Source: Pectobacterium aroidearum (lineage in GTDB: Bacteria; Pseudomonadota; Gammaproteobacteria; Enterobacterales; Enterobacteriaceae). From it: DNA of 64,000 bases. This document shows, piece after piece, positions 31,426 through 44,386 of the stretch. The stretch spans positions 4,836,001 through 4,900,000 of the forward strand of contig NZ_CP166097.1 in assembly GCF_041228105.1 (NCBI RefSeq), read 5' to 3'. A program made the translations under genes and the position numbers. The first letter of the stretch is position 1; the number at the start of each line of letters is the position of its first letter. The notes under the pieces were generated by a model. The model was not told the origin of the DNA and did no database searches. It worked only from the letters and a program-made list of their open reading frames with translations.

Positions 31426-32895
31426 TTACATCATGACGACGTCAAACTGCTCCTGGCTATACAGGGGTTCGATTTGTACTTTGACCTGCTTGCCGACGAA
31501 AATTTCGACCTCAGCTAACGCGTGCGACTCTTCACTTTTCAGCGCTTCCCCAACGGCCGGTGAAGCATAAACCAGGAAACGATCGGTGTCATAAGCGTGG
31601 TGGACACGCACGATTTCACGCATGATTTCATAGCAGACGCTTTCTACCGTCTTCACGGTGCCGCGGCCATGACAGGTCGGGCATTCATGGCAGAGCACGT
31701 GCTCGATACTCTCACGCGTGCGTTTACGCGTCATCTCCACTAATCCTAGTTGAGAGAAGCCGTTAATACTGGTTTTGACCCGATCTTTACTGAGCGCCTG
31801 CTCCAGCGAATGCAGTACCCGCCGACGGTGATCGTCGTTATTCATATCGATGAAGTCGATAATGATGATGCCGCCGAGGTTACGCAGGCGCAGCTGCCGC
31901 GCAATCGCCTGCGTGGCTTCCGTGTTGGTATTGAAAATGGTCTCATCCAGATTGCGGTGGCCGACAAACGCCCCCGTGTTGATGTCGATGGTCGTCATCG
32001 CTTCAGTCTGATCGATGATCAAATAGCCGCCGGACTTCAGTTCGACCTTTCTGTCCAGCGAACGCTGGATCTCATTTTCTACGTCAAACAGGTCAAAAAT
32101 AGGCTGTTTACCCGCATAGTGTTCGAGTTTGCGGGTCATCTCCGGGATATATTCGGAGGTAAATTCCAGCAGTGCTTCATACGTCAGTCGGGAGTCAATC
32201 CGAATGCGATCCAACGCCGCACCGGCGAAATCACGCAAAATTCGCTGGGCGAGCGCAACTTCACCGTAGAGCTTGCATTTGGTCTGGTTGCGCTTTTTGC
32301 GCTCCATCACCTTGCCCCACAGACGCTTCAGGAACGCCGCATCCTGCGAGAGCTCTTCTTCACCGATCCCTTCCGCTGCGGTACGAATGATGAAACCACC
32401 GTCATCGTCACAATACTCGGCGACCGTTTTCTTTAAACGCTCGCGTTCCGCTTCGCTCTCAATCCGCTGTGACACGCCAACATGCGATGCGCCGGGCATA
32501 AACACCAGATAGCGCGATGGCAGTGTAATATCGGTCGTCAGTCGTGCACCTTTGGTTCCCAGTGGATCTTTGACCACCTGCACCATGAGATCCTGCCCCT
32601 GACGCACCAGTTCGGCGATATCACGGACGTGAAAATTCTTCTGTTCGTCACCAGCAACACATTCGGTGTGCGGCATAATATCGGATGCGTGCAGGAATGC
32701 CGCTTTATCCAGGCCGATATCCACGAACGCCGCCTGCATGCCCGGCAGAACGCGGCTCACGCGGCCTTTATAAATGTTGCCGACAATGCCGCGCTTCGCA
32801 TCACGCTCAATGTGGATTTCCTGCAAAATACCGCCGTCGATATAGGCAACGCGCGTTTCTGAAGGTGTAACGTTTACCAGTAACTCAGCAGTCAT
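31426..32895 (-). CDS. rng: RNase G
   Basis: RNase G is an endoribonuclease maturing the 16S rRNA 5' end and decaying some mRNAs. It has an N-terminal S1 domain ([21 protein letters not shown]), the catalytic TIDINTGAF and IIIDFIDM segments carrying the metal-binding Asp pair, and zinc-link CPTCHGRG. The [10 protein letters not shown] start gives 489 aa as in E. coli. It overlaps the maf stop by 11 nt. Confidence 0.96.
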   Translation of the reverse strand: MTAELLVNVTPSETRVAYIDGGILQEIHIERDAKRGIVGNIYKGRVSRVLPGMQAAFVDIGLDKAAFLHASDIMPHTECVAGDEQKNFHVRDIAELVRQGQDLMVQVVKDPLGTKGARLTTDITLPSRYLVFMPGASHVGVSQRIESEAERERLKKTVAEYCDDDGGFIIRTAAEGIGEEELSQDAAFLKRLWGKVMERKKRNQTKCKLYGEVALAQRILRDFAGAALDRIRIDSRLTYEALLEFTSEYIPEMTRKLEHYAGKQPIFDLFDVENEIQRSLDRKVELKSGGYLIIDQTEAMTTIDINTGAFVGHRNLDETIFNTNTEATQAIARQLRLRNLGGIIIIDFIDMNNDDHRRRVLHSLEQALSKDRVKTSINGFSQLGLVEMTRKRTRESIEHVLCHECPTCHGRGTVKTVESVCYEIMREIVRVHHAYDTDRFLVYASPAVGEALKSEESHALAEVEIFVGKQVKVQIEPLYSQEQFDVVMM

Positions 32896-33478
32896 GTTTT
32901 CCTCTTGCACTCCGCAACGCAGCAAAATTACTGAATAGCTCATGGGTTTCTACCAGCGGCAGCCCAACCACCGCGTAATAGCTCCCGTTAAGCGACCGGA
33001 CAAAGCATCCACCTTTGCCCTGAATACCGTAAGCCCCAGCTTTATCCATCGGCTCGCCGCTGGCGATATACCGTTCGATATCCTGCTGCGAGAGCGGGCG
33101 GAAGACGACGTCGGTGATCACCAGACAACTCAATATATCGTCTTTATCTGCCAGCGCGACGGCCGTCATCACCTGATGTGGTTTCCCGGACAGTTGACTC
33201 AACATCTCTGCCGCGTGGGCTTCATCTTGCGGTTTTTCCAACACCTGGCCGTTCAGCACCACGATGGTGTCCGCCCCCAGAACCGGCAAATCGAGCGGTG
33301 CAGCCGCGACACCCGCCGCCGCTTTTTCATGCGCCAGACGCCGCACATAGACTTCCGCTGCTTCCTCCGGTAACCGCTGCTCTTCCACCGCGACGTTCAG
33401 TACAGCAAAAGGAATATCGAGCTGCGTGAGCAGTTCACGACGGCGGGGAGAAGCGGAGGCCAGATAAAGCTGGGTCAT
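32885..33478 (-). CDS. yhdE: Maf-family nucleoside triphosphate pyrophosphatase (YhdE)
   Basis: YhdE hydrolyses dTTP/UTP and modified pyrimidine nucleotides, sanitising the pool. The N-terminal substrate motif [10 protein letters not shown] starts at residue 7. The [16 protein letters not shown] catalytic segment and the [20 protein letters not shown] core follow. Length is 197 aa. It sits 8 nt after mreD and overlaps rng, linking cell-shape and RNA genes in one run. Confidence 0.94.
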   Translation of the reverse strand: MTQLYLASASPRRRELLTQLDIPFAVLNVAVEEQRLPEEAAEVYVRRLAHEKAAAGVAAAPLDLPVLGADTIVVLNGQVLEKPQDEAHAAEMLSQLSGKPHQVMTAVALADKDDILSCLVITDVVFRPLSQQDIERYIASGEPMDKAGAYGIQGKGGCFVRSLNGSYYAVVGLPLVETHELFSNFAALRSARGKHDC

Positions 33479-33486
33479 GAATCACC

Positions 33487-33975
33487 TTATTGCACAGTAA
33501 ACTGACGACGAATTTTACGCATCAGGAGGAACAGCCACGGCCAGAGTACGCCATCCACGACGCTATTCCAGAATGTTTCTGGTCGGAAAGAGACATTAAT
33601 AACTAAAAATTCTGCCCAGAATACCGTGAGGTCCATCAGCAGCGACAATAGCATGACGATTAATGCCTGCTGCCATAACGCCATATTTCGGAACAGTTGG
33701 AATTTAAAGGCGACCAGATAAGCAATAATGCTCAACGCCAGCGCCCGTACTCCCAGTGTAGACCCAAGAATCAGGTCCATAATCAGACCTAATATAAATC
33801 CTGTGCCGACATTCACCCGATGTGGCAATGCCATCACCCAGTAAATCAGGAATAGCGTCAGCCAGGAGGGGCGAAACATGTAGATTTCATCCGGCCACGG
33901 CATAATCTGCAAGACCATGGCGATCAGAAAAGAAAGCCAGATAATCCAGTTGCCATGCCTGCGATAACGGTTCAT
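33487..33975 (-). CDS. mreD: MreD, rod-shape membrane protein
   Basis: MreD is a polytopic inner-membrane protein of the elongasome. The 162-aa product has about five hydrophobic helices. It overlaps the mreC stop by 4 nt, a typical mreBCD arrangement, which implies coupled translation. Confidence 0.95.
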   Translation of the reverse strand: MNRYRRHGNWIIWLSFLIAMVLQIMPWPDEIYMFRPSWLTLFLIYWVMALPHRVNVGTGFILGLIMDLILGSTLGVRALALSIIAYLVAFKFQLFRNMALWQQALIVMLLSLLMDLTVFWAEFLVINVSFRPETFWNSVVDGVLWPWLFLLMRKIRRQFTVQ

Positions 33976-34955
33976 TGGCGGCCTCTCTGCGGCTCGGCGG
34001 TGGGCGCAGCGGTATCAGGAGGCAACGGAGGCCCCATGTCGTCAGGCGACGGTAACACCTGCGGCATCATCTGCATCAGTCGCTCATTGGCAACCCGATG
34101 GACCTCCGCTGGCGGCAACGAGGTATTGGAGTTGTTCTCCACGCCCCACAGTAACAACAGATAGCGCAGGCGCTGTAGCCCCGCCGTCGGGCGTGCCTGA
34201 ATAATCGTATAGGCGCGCTGTGTATCAGCTTTGACCGATGACACAACCGCGACCGGATACCCTTCAGGGAAACGTCCGCCCAGCCCCGATGTGACCAGCA
34301 CGTCACCGACGCGAATATCGGTATTATTAGGCAAATGCTCCAGTTGCAGATCGTCGGCGCAGCCATTACCGGCAGCAATCACGCGGATATCGTTGCGCAG
34401 CACCTGAATGGGCAGCGCGTGGGAAACATCACAAATCAACAAAACCCGGCTGGTAAACTGCCCAACCGCCACAACCTGACCCACCACGCCTTTATCGCTG
34501 ATGACCGGTTGCCCTTCATACACGCCGTTCGTCTGACCTTTATCAATCACTACCTGATCGCTGTAGGGGTCGGTTCCGGCAGACATCACCTGCGTCACCA
34601 TCTTCTGCTCATCCTGACGCAGTGGCGAGCCGAGCAGTTCACGTAACCGCGCATTTTCCTGCTTGAGCTGACCTAACATCAACAGGTCGCTGTTTTTCAT
34701 CAACAGCTCCTGACGCAGCGCAGTATTTTCAAGGCCTAATTGCTCACGGGTCGCCAGTGAGGCGGACATGTTGTCCAGAACCTGACGGGGCCCATTTGCC
34801 AGAAAATAAAATGGGCTGACGGCGGTATCCATGTACGTTCTGATTTTGACGAACGAACCGAGCCGACTGTCCGCAACGATCACGACAATCGCGGTAACGA
34901 CAGCAAGAAAAAGTCGTAATTGCAGGGAAGGTCCCCTGCTAAAAAGCGGCTTCAT
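33972..34955 (-). CDS. mreC: MreC, rod-shape scaffolding protein
   Basis: MreC is a bitopic periplasmic scaffold that activates PBP2/RodA. One TM helix lies near residues 12-27. A coiled coil follows (about 60-105), then the two beta domains. The Pro/Ala-rich C-terminal tail is shorter than in E. coli (327 versus 367 aa). It lies between mreB and mreD. Confidence 0.95.
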   Translation of the reverse strand: MKPLFSRGPSLQLRLFLAVVTAIVVIVADSRLGSFVKIRTYMDTAVSPFYFLANGPRQVLDNMSASLATREQLGLENTALRQELLMKNSDLLMLGQLKQENARLRELLGSPLRQDEQKMVTQVMSAGTDPYSDQVVIDKGQTNGVYEGQPVISDKGVVGQVVAVGQFTSRVLLICDVSHALPIQVLRNDIRVIAAGNGCADDLQLEHLPNNTDIRVGDVLVTSGLGGRFPEGYPVAVVSSVKADTQRAYTIIQARPTAGLQRLRYLLLLWGVENNSNTSLPPAEVHRVANERLMQMMPQVLPSPDDMGPPLPPDTAAPTAEPQRGRQ

Positions 34956-35130
34956 AAAATTTGCGTATTCCTCGACAGCAACCTCAAATCGCTCCTGGCG
35001 ATTTTTAACGTCACAAAGCGGCAGCCCCGTAGGGCGGATTTCATTCGCTCAGGCAAATAAAAAAGGGGTAACCACGAGAGATGAAAAACGCAGGCGTTCA
35101 TCCATCCGGTCCCCCCTTTTCCAGACAGGA

Positions 35131-36490
<1,360 letters not shown>

Positions 36491-38428
36491 TTAAACGCGA
36501 TGCCGCGATGAATATTTTTTCAGCTCATCCGTTACAAGGACTGATGCGGCAAAAAAATCCCCTTGCCCACCATAGACCCCCTTGCCCAACAGCATTCGCC
36601 ACTCCTCTTTGGTCCGCACGCCAGCGGCAAACACTCGCGTTTGCGTGCCTTTACAGGCTTCGGTCAGGCTTTGTACAAACAGCTGATTTTCCGGACGACG
36701 TTCAAGACTGCGCACCAAACCGGGATGAAGCTTGATGATCTCCACGGGGAGTGACTTGATATATGTCGTACTGACCAGCGTTAAACCCGCCTGCGTTACC
36801 GCCAGACGACAGCCTAATCCCAGGATCACAGTGAGAACCGGGCGCAGGCGGCCGATATATTGACAAACATCTGCCTCTGCAAGTTCAAATAAAATGCGCT
36901 GCCGCTGCGTTTTCGGACATTGTAGTAAGACTTCTTTCAGCCAACGCAGGAAAGGCTTCTGCAAAAGTGAGTCCACACTTACCGGCAAAGCCAGTGTTTC
37001 CCCCGGCCAGTTCGCGGACAAATCAATAATTCGCGCCACAAGCTGTCGATCATAGCTGGCTGCCAGCCCCAGTTGTTGAACCAGCGGCATATACTCCGCG
37101 GCGAGCAGTTCCTGTTCCCCATCGTAGATCCGGCTCATCATTTCGCGATGATGTACCACGCCCTCTTTGGTGACCGCGGGTTTCTGATACAGCCTCGGAC
37201 CGCCACGCGCCAACGTCTGTTCCAGCAAGGTGCGCCATTTCACGCTGCCGCGCCCCTTCTCTGGCACTTGTCTGTCAAACACGCACCAGCTGTTACCGCC
37301 CTGCAACACCGCATTTCGCGTCGCGTCTTCCACACTTTCCATCACCTGCTCGGCGCTTTGCCCGCCGCGATAGGCACAGATACCAATGTGGAGCACTTCT
37401 TCCCGATCGATCAACTGGCAGGCAGGGAGAATATCGATGGACTTCACCAGCTGCGTGGCAATCGCATTGGCTTCTTTTAGCGTGCTATGAGGGAGTAATA
37501 CGGTGAAATCGCTGCTGAAATAACGCGCCAGCAGCGCGGAGGGATAGCGCATGACAAACGTCGACAGCAGATTGACCAGCGTGAAACGGTATTCCTGAAG
37601 CGCACTGCTATAACCGTGCGTTTCCTGCAAAGTTTCAAAATCGGGTACGCGGATCATCATGACGACGCCGTGCGTCCCCACTTCTTCGCCATCCTCCAAC
37701 TGCGTGGTCAGTTGGTTATCAAAAAACAGACGATTACTCAGCCCGGTTTCGGCATCCTGTGCGGCGAACGCGCGAATTAAGGTATCAACTCGCCCGCGCT
37801 CCTCCCGCGCCTCCACTAAATCAGACAGCAGTTGATCGAGCGCCCCGCTGGTGTTGACCGGCCATTCACGTACCGACCCCTGCATAACCGATTCACGTTC
37901 GCCCTTGAGAATACGCTGCGCGCGTTCTTCCAATTCTTCCTGTCCCGCAGCCTGACGGCGCAGCCAGCGGATGGAGAAGTACAGCATCAAAAGCATCAGA
38001 CCCGCAGCCAACAGCACCGATAGCATCGACACCACAAAGCGCGGTAAGCCAATCAGCGGATCGACATACCGTATGGCTATCGTCATGTTCAGGTGGTGCA
38101 TCAGTGGAAATTCGACCTCATGATAGAGGTGCGTGCGTTCCCAGCCGGCCTCAGGGAGCTGTATTGAATAGAGGGTCGAATCGTTATCCTGAATATCCAG
38201 CACAACAATGCCTGCCGTTTTCATCATGCTCGGCAGCCAATATTGGATATTCTCAGGCGATTGCACTAATAACGCCTGATCGATACTGGCCGTAACCTCA
38301 CGCAACTGCTGCTCAGTTCGCAGCTGGCTGTAATAACAGAGGCTAAATATGCTACTGAAAAGCATAAGAAAAATGGCGAGAACCGTCAGCAATACCACAA
38401 GTATCGAAAATCTGGTCGTAAATCCCAT
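36491..38428 (-). CDS. csrD: CsrD, degenerate GGDEF/EAL regulator of CsrB/C turnover
   Basis: CsrD targets the sRNAs CsrB and CsrC for RNase E decay, raising active CsrA. Two TM helices (about residues 8-30 and 133-155) flank a periplasmic loop. A HAMP-like linker, a degenerate GGDEF domain (YFSSDF where GGDEF should be) and a degenerate EAL domain (AAEYMPLV) follow. Length 645 aa matches E. coli (646). It is upstream of mreB as in enterics. In soft-rot bacteria the Csr/Rsm system controls virulence enzymes. Confidence 0.94.
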   Translation of the reverse strand: MGFTTRFSILVVLLTVLAIFLMLFSSIFSLCYYSQLRTEQQLREVTASIDQALLVQSPENIQYWLPSMMKTAGIVVLDIQDNDSTLYSIQLPEAGWERTHLYHEVEFPLMHHLNMTIAIRYVDPLIGLPRFVVSMLSVLLAAGLMLLMLYFSIRWLRRQAAGQEELEERAQRILKGERESVMQGSVREWPVNTSGALDQLLSDLVEAREERGRVDTLIRAFAAQDAETGLSNRLFFDNQLTTQLEDGEEVGTHGVVMMIRVPDFETLQETHGYSSALQEYRFTLVNLLSTFVMRYPSALLARYFSSDFTVLLPHSTLKEANAIATQLVKSIDILPACQLIDREEVLHIGICAYRGGQSAEQVMESVEDATRNAVLQGGNSWCVFDRQVPEKGRGSVKWRTLLEQTLARGGPRLYQKPAVTKEGVVHHREMMSRIYDGEQELLAAEYMPLVQQLGLAASYDRQLVARIIDLSANWPGETLALPVSVDSLLQKPFLRWLKEVLLQCPKTQRQRILFELAEADVCQYIGRLRPVLTVILGLGCRLAVTQAGLTLVSTTYIKSLPVEIIKLHPGLVRSLERRPENQLFVQSLTEACKGTQTRVFAAGVRTKEEWRMLLGKGVYGGQGDFFAASVLVTDELKKYSSRHRV

Positions 38429-38502
38429 CCCTGCGTCCTATTCCAAATAAGTGTCATTTCTGCGAGTTTGTTGTTTTTTATCAGTTCGCATAGGTCAGCA
38501 AC

Positions 38503-38556
38503 ATAGTACCTTCATTAACAAACAGTACTTTATTAACAAATAGTACCTGTAATAAC
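38503..38556. repeat. Three tandem 17-19-bp units upstream of csrD
   Basis: Units starting ATAGTACC, ACAGTACT and ATAGTACC share the pattern AYAGTACYT-N-ATTAACAA and follow head to tail, abutting the dispersed repeat at 38557. Confidence 0.7.
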
Positions 38557-38685
<129 letters not shown>

Positions 38686-38731
38686 GTCGTTAATGACTTC
38701 CCCATTTTCATCCTGCTACAGGAGATAGCCC

Positions 38732-39709
38732 ATGCAGGCTTTAGTTCTTGAACAGTCAGACGGACTGACCCACGCTCAGATTCGCGAGATTGACGCGGAG
38801 CAGCTTCCCACCGGGGATGTAACTGTCGATATCAACTGGTCCGGCATTAACTATAAAGATGCGCTTGCCATTACCGGCAAAGGCAAGATTATTCGTAACT
38901 TCCCGATGGTTCCTGGGATCGACTTTGCAGGCACCGTACGCCACAGCGACAGCGATCGGTTTACCGTCGGCCAGCCCGTCATCCTGACCGGTTGGGGCGT
39001 GGGTGAAAACCACTGGGGCGGATTGGCGCAACAGGCTCGCGTAAAGAGCGATTGGCTGGTTCCCCTGCCCGCTTCGCTGGATGCACGTAAGGCCATGATT
39101 CTGGGTACCGCGGGCTTCACCGCGATGCTGTGCGTCATGGCGCTGGAGGACGGCGGCATCACGCCAGAAAGCGGCGACATTATCGTGACTGGTGCCAGCG
39201 GCGGCGTAGGCAGTACTGCGGTCGCCCTGCTTGCAGAGCTAGGCTATCAGGTAACCGCCGTCAGCGGCCGTGCTGACAACACCGATTACCTGAAGAAACT
39301 GGGTGCCAAACAGGTGCTGGATCGCAGCGAATTCAGCGGAAGCCCTCGCCCACTGGAGAAACAACGCTGGGCCGGCGCGGTGGATACCGTCGGTGATAAC
39401 GTACTGGCGACGCTGCTGGCGCAGATGGATTACAACGCGACGGTCGCGGCGTGTGGTCTGGCTGGCGGCATTGCGCTGCCGACTACCGTGATGCCTTTTA
39501 TTTTACGTAATGTTCGCCTGCAAGGTGTGGATTCCGTTATGGCACCGCTGGCTTGCCGTCAGCAGGCATGGGAGCGTCTGGCTACCATCCTGCCAGAGTC
39601 GTTTTACCAGCAAGTCACGCAGGAAATCGGGCTGGAAGACGTCCCTGCCACTGCCGCTGCGCTGCTGGAAAATAAAGTCACTGGCCGCACGCTGGTGAAA
39701 ATCAGCTAA
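38732..39709 (+). CDS. acuI: AcuI (YhdH), acryloyl-CoA reductase
   Basis: This is a zinc-independent medium-chain dehydrogenase that reduces toxic acryloyl-CoA with NADPH. The N-terminal GroES-like domain includes WSGINYKDALAITGKGKI. The NADPH loop is GASGGVGSTAVALLAELGY near residue 152. The 325-aa length fits YhdH. It has an AGGAGA ribosome site, lies divergently from csrD, and ends with a hairpin. Confidence 0.93.
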   Translation: MQALVLEQSDGLTHAQIREIDAEQLPTGDVTVDINWSGINYKDALAITGKGKIIRNFPMVPGIDFAGTVRHSDSDRFTVGQPVILTGWGVGENHWGGLAQQARVKSDWLVPLPASLDARKAMILGTAGFTAMLCVMALEDGGITPESGDIIVTGASGGVGSTAVALLAELGYQVTAVSGRADNTDYLKKLGAKQVLDRSEFSGSPRPLEKQRWAGAVDTVGDNVLATLLAQMDYNATVAACGLAGGIALPTTVMPFILRNVRLQGVDSVMAPLACRQQAWERLATILPESFYQQVTQEIGLEDVPATAAALLENKVTGRTLVKIS

Positions 39710-39725
39710 CACCTTTCGTTGATCC

Positions 39726-39748
39726 AGCCACCTGCGCCGCGGGTGGCT
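39726..39748 (+). terminator. Hairpin after acuI
   Basis: A 7-bp stem (AGCCACC / GGTGGCT) with a 9-nt GC-rich loop lies 17 nt after acuI. There is no strong T-run, so confidence is moderate. Confidence 0.5.
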
Positions 39749-39880
39749 GTTACACCCTGCAAAAAAGTATTTCATCTCTCCTGTCGCGGTTTTTACCGCA
39801 AGTCATCTATAACTAAGTGAACGGTAAACAGTAAAAACGCCACTTTGCGTCAACAATAATAATGACTGGCGGGAGTTCAC

Positions 39881-40882
39881 ATGCACAAACATCGCAAACC
39901 CACGGAAGCCGACGTTACCCCGGAATCCCTCTTCTATCAGCGCCGACGCGTACTAAAAGCGCTGGGCATTTCCGCTGCGGCGCTCGCGCTGCCGTTTTCT
40001 GCACAGGCTGACCTGCTGGCCTGGTTTAAAGGTGCTGATAAACCCAAAGCGCCGCCGGGTAAACCGCTCACGTTTAGCCAACCTGCAGACTGGAAACTCG
40101 ATTTACCGCTCACGCCGGAAGATAAGGTCACGGGGTATAACAACTTCTATGAGTTCGGGCTCGATAAAGCCGATCCTGCAGCCAATGCTGGCGGGTTAAA
40201 AACCGAAGGCTGGACCGTCAAGATAGACGGCGATGTCGCCAAACCCCTCACGCTGGATATCGACGATTTACTCAAACGCTTTCCGTTGGAAGAGCGAATC
40301 TATCGTTTTCGCTGCGTTGAGGCGTGGTCGATGGTGATTCCGTGGGTCGGTTTTGAGCTGGCCAAACTGATTAAATTCGCCGAACCCACCAGCAACGCAC
40401 GCTACGTGGCGTTTCAGACGCTTTACGACCCGGAACAGATGCCGGGACAAAAAGATCGCTTCATGGGCGGCGGGTTAGATTATCCCTATGTAGAAGGGCT
40501 ACGGCTGGATGAAGCCATGAACCCGTTGGCGCTGCTGGCCGTCGGTGTTTACGGCAAAACGTTGCCGCCGCAGAATGGTGCTCCCATCCGGTTAGTCACG
40601 CCGTGGAAATACGGCTTCAAAAACATCAAATCCATCGTACATATCCGATTCACGCGTGAGAAACCACCCTGCACGTGGAACCTGGCGGCTCCAGACGAAT
40701 ATGGCTTCTACGCCAACGTTAACCCCCATGTGGATCACCCGCGCTGGTCGCAGGCAACAGAACGCGTCATCGGTTCAGGCGGCCTGCTTAACGTTGAGCG
40801 TCAACCCACGCTGTTGTTCAACGGCTATGCGGAACAGGTCGCTTCGCTGTATCGCGGCTTGAATCTGCGCGACAACTTTTAG
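39881..40882 (+). CDS. msrP: MsrP (YedY), molybdenum-dependent methionine sulfoxide reductase
   Basis: MsrP repairs oxidised Met in periplasmic proteins using a molybdopterin cofactor. The Tat signal contains [10 protein letters not shown] (residues 21-30) and ends near AQA. The Mo ligand is Cys145 in RFRCVEAW. Length 333 aa. Its heme partner msrQ follows after an 80-bp gap, and together they draw electrons from the quinone pool. Confidence 0.95.
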   Translation: MHKHRKPTEADVTPESLFYQRRRVLKALGISAAALALPFSAQADLLAWFKGADKPKAPPGKPLTFSQPADWKLDLPLTPEDKVTGYNNFYEFGLDKADPAANAGGLKTEGWTVKIDGDVAKPLTLDIDDLLKRFPLEERIYRFRCVEAWSMVIPWVGFELAKLIKFAEPTSNARYVAFQTLYDPEQMPGQKDRFMGGGLDYPYVEGLRLDEAMNPLALLAVGVYGKTLPPQNGAPIRLVTPWKYGFKNIKSIVHIRFTREKPPCTWNLAAPDEYGFYANVNPHVDHPRWSQATERVIGSGGLLNVERQPTLLFNGYAEQVASLYRGLNLRDNF

Positions 40883-40940
40883 CGAATAAAACAAAACGCC
40901 TAGCTAATAACACAAGACGTCTAGCCAATAACACCTTGTC
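40880..40940 (+). repeat. Three 21-bp direct repeats between msrP and msrQ
   Basis: Imperfect units starting TAGCGAATAAAACAAAACGCC, TAGCTAATAACACAAGACGTC and TAGCCAATAACACC follow head to tail. The first includes the msrP stop codon. They fill most of the spacer before msrQ. Confidence 0.75.
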
Positions 40941-40961
40941 AGGATAGGAATTCACATCAGC

Positions 40962-41561
40962 ATGAGACTGACGCTACAACACATTACCCGGTTAAAAGTG
41001 CTACTCCATCTGGCTGGTTTTCTGCCGCTGCTGTGGCTGATATTGTCGGTTGACCAAGGGTGGTTCAGCGCCGATCCGGCCAAGGATATCCAGCACTTTA
41101 CCGGCAGAATGGCGCTGAAATTGCTGCTGGCGACGCTGTTGGTCACGCCACTGGCGCGCTATGGCAAGCAGCCGCTGCTTATTCGCTGTCGTCGGCTCCT
41201 CGGGCTGTGGTGCTTTTTCTGGGCGACGTTACATCTGGTGAGCTATGCGCTGTTGGAGTTGGGTCTGGATCATCTGGCGCTGTTGGGTAAGGAGCTGATA
41301 TCCCGTCCTTATTTGACGCTAGGTGTCATAAGCTGGCTGATTTTGCTGGCGCTGGCAGTGACCTCGCCACAGATGATGATGCGCAAGTTGGGATCGCAAT
41401 GGCAAAAACTGCATAATTTTGTCTATTTAGTCGCCATTCTTGCGCCTATCCACTATCTTTGGTCAGTTAAAACGCTGTCTCCACAGCCCATTTTGTATGC
41501 GCTGGCGGCACTGATATTGCTGCTGCTCCGTTATAAGAAATTTCGCCAGTGGTGGCGCTAA
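40962..41561 (+). CDS. msrQ: MsrQ (YedZ), heme b membrane subunit of MsrPQ
   Basis: MsrQ is the inner-membrane heme protein that supplies electrons to MsrP. The 199-aa product is nearly all hydrophobic with about six TM helices and conserved His residues ([42 protein letters not shown]). It follows msrP, as is usual for the pair. Confidence 0.94.
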   Translation: MRLTLQHITRLKVLLHLAGFLPLLWLILSVDQGWFSADPAKDIQHFTGRMALKLLLATLLVTPLARYGKQPLLIRCRRLLGLWCFFWATLHLVSYALLELGLDHLALLGKELISRPYLTLGVISWLILLALAVTSPQMMMRKLGSQWQKLHNFVYLVAILAPIHYLWSVKTLSPQPILYALAALILLLLRYKKFRQWWR

Positions 41562-41814
41562 ACGCCGCGCTAGCACAGGAAAACCCGACTGTGGGCTGCC
41601 GTAAAGCTGACGCCGTTTCACGCCCTGGTGTAGGAATATCTCCGCAGATAAGACCAGTATTTAGCTGCGAATTGCCACGATATAGTTATAATGCACGACT
41701 TTAATTTCTCGGGTGGACAATTTGCATCACGAAAGGTGACAAACGAATAGCTTCGCGCTATTTTGTGCGACACGGTTTTGGCAATCTTGGTCAATCGCGG
41801 GAGATAGCAGCACA

Positions 41815-42267
41815 ATGGCAGAAAAGTTTCACATTTTGCTCTTGAACGGTCCAAACCTGAATCTGCTAGGAACCCGAGAGCCCGACAAATACGGTAAGAC
41901 GACGCTAGCAGACATTGTCAGCGAACTGGAAACACAGGCGCAGGCATTGAACGTGAAGTTTTCCCATCTGCAATCCAACGCGGAACATGTTCTGATCGAT
42001 ACCATCCATCAGGCCAGAGGAAACACAGACTTCATTCTGATTAACCCGGCGGCATTCACACACACCAGCGTTGCGCTGCGTGATGCCCTGCTGGCGGTCT
42101 CGATTCCGTTTATCGAAATTCATCTGTCCAACGTGCATGCACGTGAGCCTTTTCGTCATCATTCCTACCTTTCTGATGTTGCGGTAGGCGTGATATGTGG
42201 CCTGGGGGCAGATGGTTATCAGTATGCTTTACAGACGGCGGTCAAACGCCTGTCAACTTCCAATTAA
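41815..42267 (+). CDS. aroQ: AroQ, type II 3-dehydroquinate dehydratase
   Basis: It catalyses dehydration of 3-dehydroquinate to 3-dehydroshikimate in aromatic amino acid synthesis. The N-terminal [16 protein letters not shown] holds the active Tyr. [16 protein letters not shown] and the substrate-binding [18 protein letters not shown] follow. Length 150 aa is standard. It sits 24 nt upstream of accB, the common aroQ-accBC order. Confidence 0.96.
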   Translation: MAEKFHILLLNGPNLNLLGTREPDKYGKTTLADIVSELETQAQALNVKFSHLQSNAEHVLIDTIHQARGNTDFILINPAAFTHTSVALRDALLAVSIPFIEIHLSNVHAREPFRHHSYLSDVAVGVICGLGADGYQYALQTAVKRLSTSN

Positions 42268-42291
42268 ACAAAAGAGTACGGAACCACATCC

Positions 42292-42759
42292 ATGGATATT
42301 CGTAAAATCAAAAAACTGATCGAACTGGTTGAAGAGTCCGGCATCGCCGAACTGGAAATTTCTGAAGGTGAAGAATCAGTACGTATCAGTCGTGCCCCAG
42401 CAGCAGTTAACTACCCGATGATGCAACAGGCCTACGCGACCCCAATGATGCAGCCACAGCCTGCTCTGGCCGCCGCCGTTGCACCAGCGCCAGTGGAAGC
42501 TGCCGCCGCACCGGCTGCCATCAGTGGACACATCGTTCGTTCTCCAATGGTTGGAACCTTCTATCGCACCCCAAGCCCAGACGCGAAAGCGTTCGTGGAA
42601 GTGGGTCAGCAAGTCAATGTTGGCGATACCCTGTGCATCGTCGAAGCCATGAAAATGATGAACCAGATCGAAGCCGACAAAGCGGGCGTGGTGAAAGCCA
42701 TTCTGCTTGAAAGCGGTCAGCCGGTTGAATTTGACGAGCCACTGGTTGTCATCGAATAA
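42292..42759 (+). CDS. accB: AccB, biotin carboxyl carrier protein
   Basis: BCCP of acetyl-CoA carboxylase carries the carboxyl group on biotin in fatty acid synthesis. The biotinylated Lys is K121 in EAMKMMNQ. An Ala/Pro-rich linker (about residues 45-78) joins the N-terminal region to the biotinyl domain with its thumb. Length 155 aa. It is followed 11 nt later by accC. Confidence 0.97.
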   Translation: MDIRKIKKLIELVEESGIAELEISEGEESVRISRAPAAVNYPMMQQAYATPMMQPQPALAAAVAPAPVEAAAAPAAISGHIVRSPMVGTFYRTPSPDAKAFVEVGQQVNVGDTLCIVEAMKMMNQIEADKAGVVKAILLESGQPVEFDEPLVVIE

Positions 42760-42770
42760 CGAGGCTTATC

Positions 42771-44114
42771 ATGCTAGATAAAATCGTTATCGCTAACCGC
42801 GGAGAGATTGCGCTGCGTATTTTGCGTGCCTGTAAAGAACTGGGCATCAAAACTGTCGCCGTTCACTCCAGTGCGGATCGCGATTTAAAACACGTATTGC
42901 TGGCGGACGAAACCGTGTGTATCGGTCCAGCACCGTCAACAAAAAGCTATCTGAACATCCCTGCGATTATTTCCGCTGCGGAAATCACCGGGGCCGTCGC
43001 GATTCACCCTGGCTACGGTTTCCTGTCCGAAAACGCGGATTTTGCCGAGCAGGTTGAACGCTCTGGCTTTATCTTCATCGGCCCGCGCGCAGAAACCATT
43101 CGCCTGATGGGCGACAAAGTGTCTGCCATCACCGCCATGAAAAAAGCGGGTGTCCCAACCGTACCAGGTTCTGATGGCCCTCTGACCGACGACATGGATG
43201 CTAACCGTGTTCATGCAAAACGCATTGGCTATCCGGTCATCATCAAAGCCTCTGGCGGCGGCGGTGGTCGTGGTATGCGCGTCGTGCGCAGCGACAAAGA
43301 GCTGGAACAATCCATCAACATGACCCGTGCGGAAGCCAAAGCGGCTTTCAACAACGACATGGTCTACATGGAAAAATATCTGGAAAACCCACGTCACGTG
43401 GAAATTCAGATTCTGGCCGATGGTCAGGGTCACGCTGTCTATCTGGCCGAGCGTGACTGTTCCATGCAGCGTCGCCACCAGAAAGTGGTGGAAGAAGCAC
43501 CAGCACCGGGCATTACGGACGAACTGCGTCGCAATATCGGCGATCGCTGCGCCAAAGCCTGTATCGATATCAACTATCGCGGTGCGGGTACGTTCGAGTT
43601 CCTGTACGAAAACGGTGAGTTCTACTTCATTGAAATGAACACCCGTATTCAGGTAGAGCATCCGGTCACCGAAATGATTACCGGCGTGGATCTGATCAAA
43701 GAGCAGTTGCGCATCGCTGCCGGTCTGCCATTGTCCATCAAGCAGAAAGACGTCAAGGTTCGCGGCCATGCGGTAGAATGCCGTATCAACGCGGAAGATC
43801 CGAACACGTTCCTGCCAAGCCCGGGTAAAATCACGCGTTTCCACGCGCCGGGCGGCTTTGGTGTCCGTTGGGAATCGCATATTTACGCCGGTTATACCGT
43901 ACCGCCGTATTACGATTCCATGATCGGCAAGCTGATCACCTACGGCGAAACGCGCGAAATCGCGATTTCGCGTATGAAGAACGCGCTGGCTGAACTGATT
44001 ATCGATGGTATTAAAACCAACATCGAACTTCAGATGAAGATCATGAGCGACGAAAACTTCCAGAGAGGTGGCACGAACATCCACTATCTGGAGAAGAAAC
44101 TCGGCTTGCAGTAA
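42771..44114 (+). CDS. accC: AccC, biotin carboxylase
   Basis: AccC is the ATP-grasp subunit that carboxylates biotin on AccB. Visible motifs are the N-terminal [20 protein letters not shown], glycine-rich loop [13 protein letters not shown], carboxylase motif [19 protein letters not shown] and [16 protein letters not shown]. Length 447 aa (E. coli 449). It forms an operon with accB and ends in a clear terminator. Confidence 0.97.
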   Translation: MLDKIVIANRGEIALRILRACKELGIKTVAVHSSADRDLKHVLLADETVCIGPAPSTKSYLNIPAIISAAEITGAVAIHPGYGFLSENADFAEQVERSGFIFIGPRAETIRLMGDKVSAITAMKKAGVPTVPGSDGPLTDDMDANRVHAKRIGYPVIIKASGGGGGRGMRVVRSDKELEQSINMTRAEAKAAFNNDMVYMEKYLENPRHVEIQILADGQGHAVYLAERDCSMQRRHQKVVEEAPAPGITDELRRNIGDRCAKACIDINYRGAGTFEFLYENGEFYFIEMNTRIQVEHPVTEMITGVDLIKEQLRIAAGLPLSIKQKDVKVRGHAVECRINAEDPNTFLPSPGKITRFHAPGGFGVRWESHIYAGYTVPPYYDSMIGKLITYGETREIAISRMKNALAELIIDGIKTNIELQMKIMSDENFQRGGTNIHYLEKKLGLQ

Positions 44115-44133
44115 ACACTTCGCAATCGAGTCA

Positions 44134-44160
44134 AAAGGCCAGCTTACGCTGGCCTTTGTT
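44134..44160 (+). terminator. Terminator after accC
   Basis: A perfect 10-bp stem (AAAGGCCAGC / GCTGGCCTTT) with a TTAC loop ends in TTTGTTATTTA. It terminates the accBC transcript. Confidence 0.85.
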
Positions 44161-44386
44161 ATTTATGCCGATGTCTATCTCTTAAATAATCCCATTGAGG
44201 ATTAATCATCCCAATCACATTTCCAGCGATACCTGATGTGGTCATTTGAACCCGAAAAATAAGATACGTTTTACGCGGGGACACATCGAAGGAAAAAATA
44301 TTCTGCGGTAAAAATAGGCCGATAAACCCGTATATATCCGTCGTTTATCGGCAGTGATCGTTATATTTCGCGACAGAAACCGACAA

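Noticed and set aside
31750..32436. 228-codon frame antisense to rng
   Set aside because: It lies wholly inside the certain rng gene and shows no start signal or family.
42936..44084. 382-codon open frame antisense to accC
   Set aside because: It mirrors the accC coding frame and has no ribosome site or family pattern; high-GC third positions explain it.
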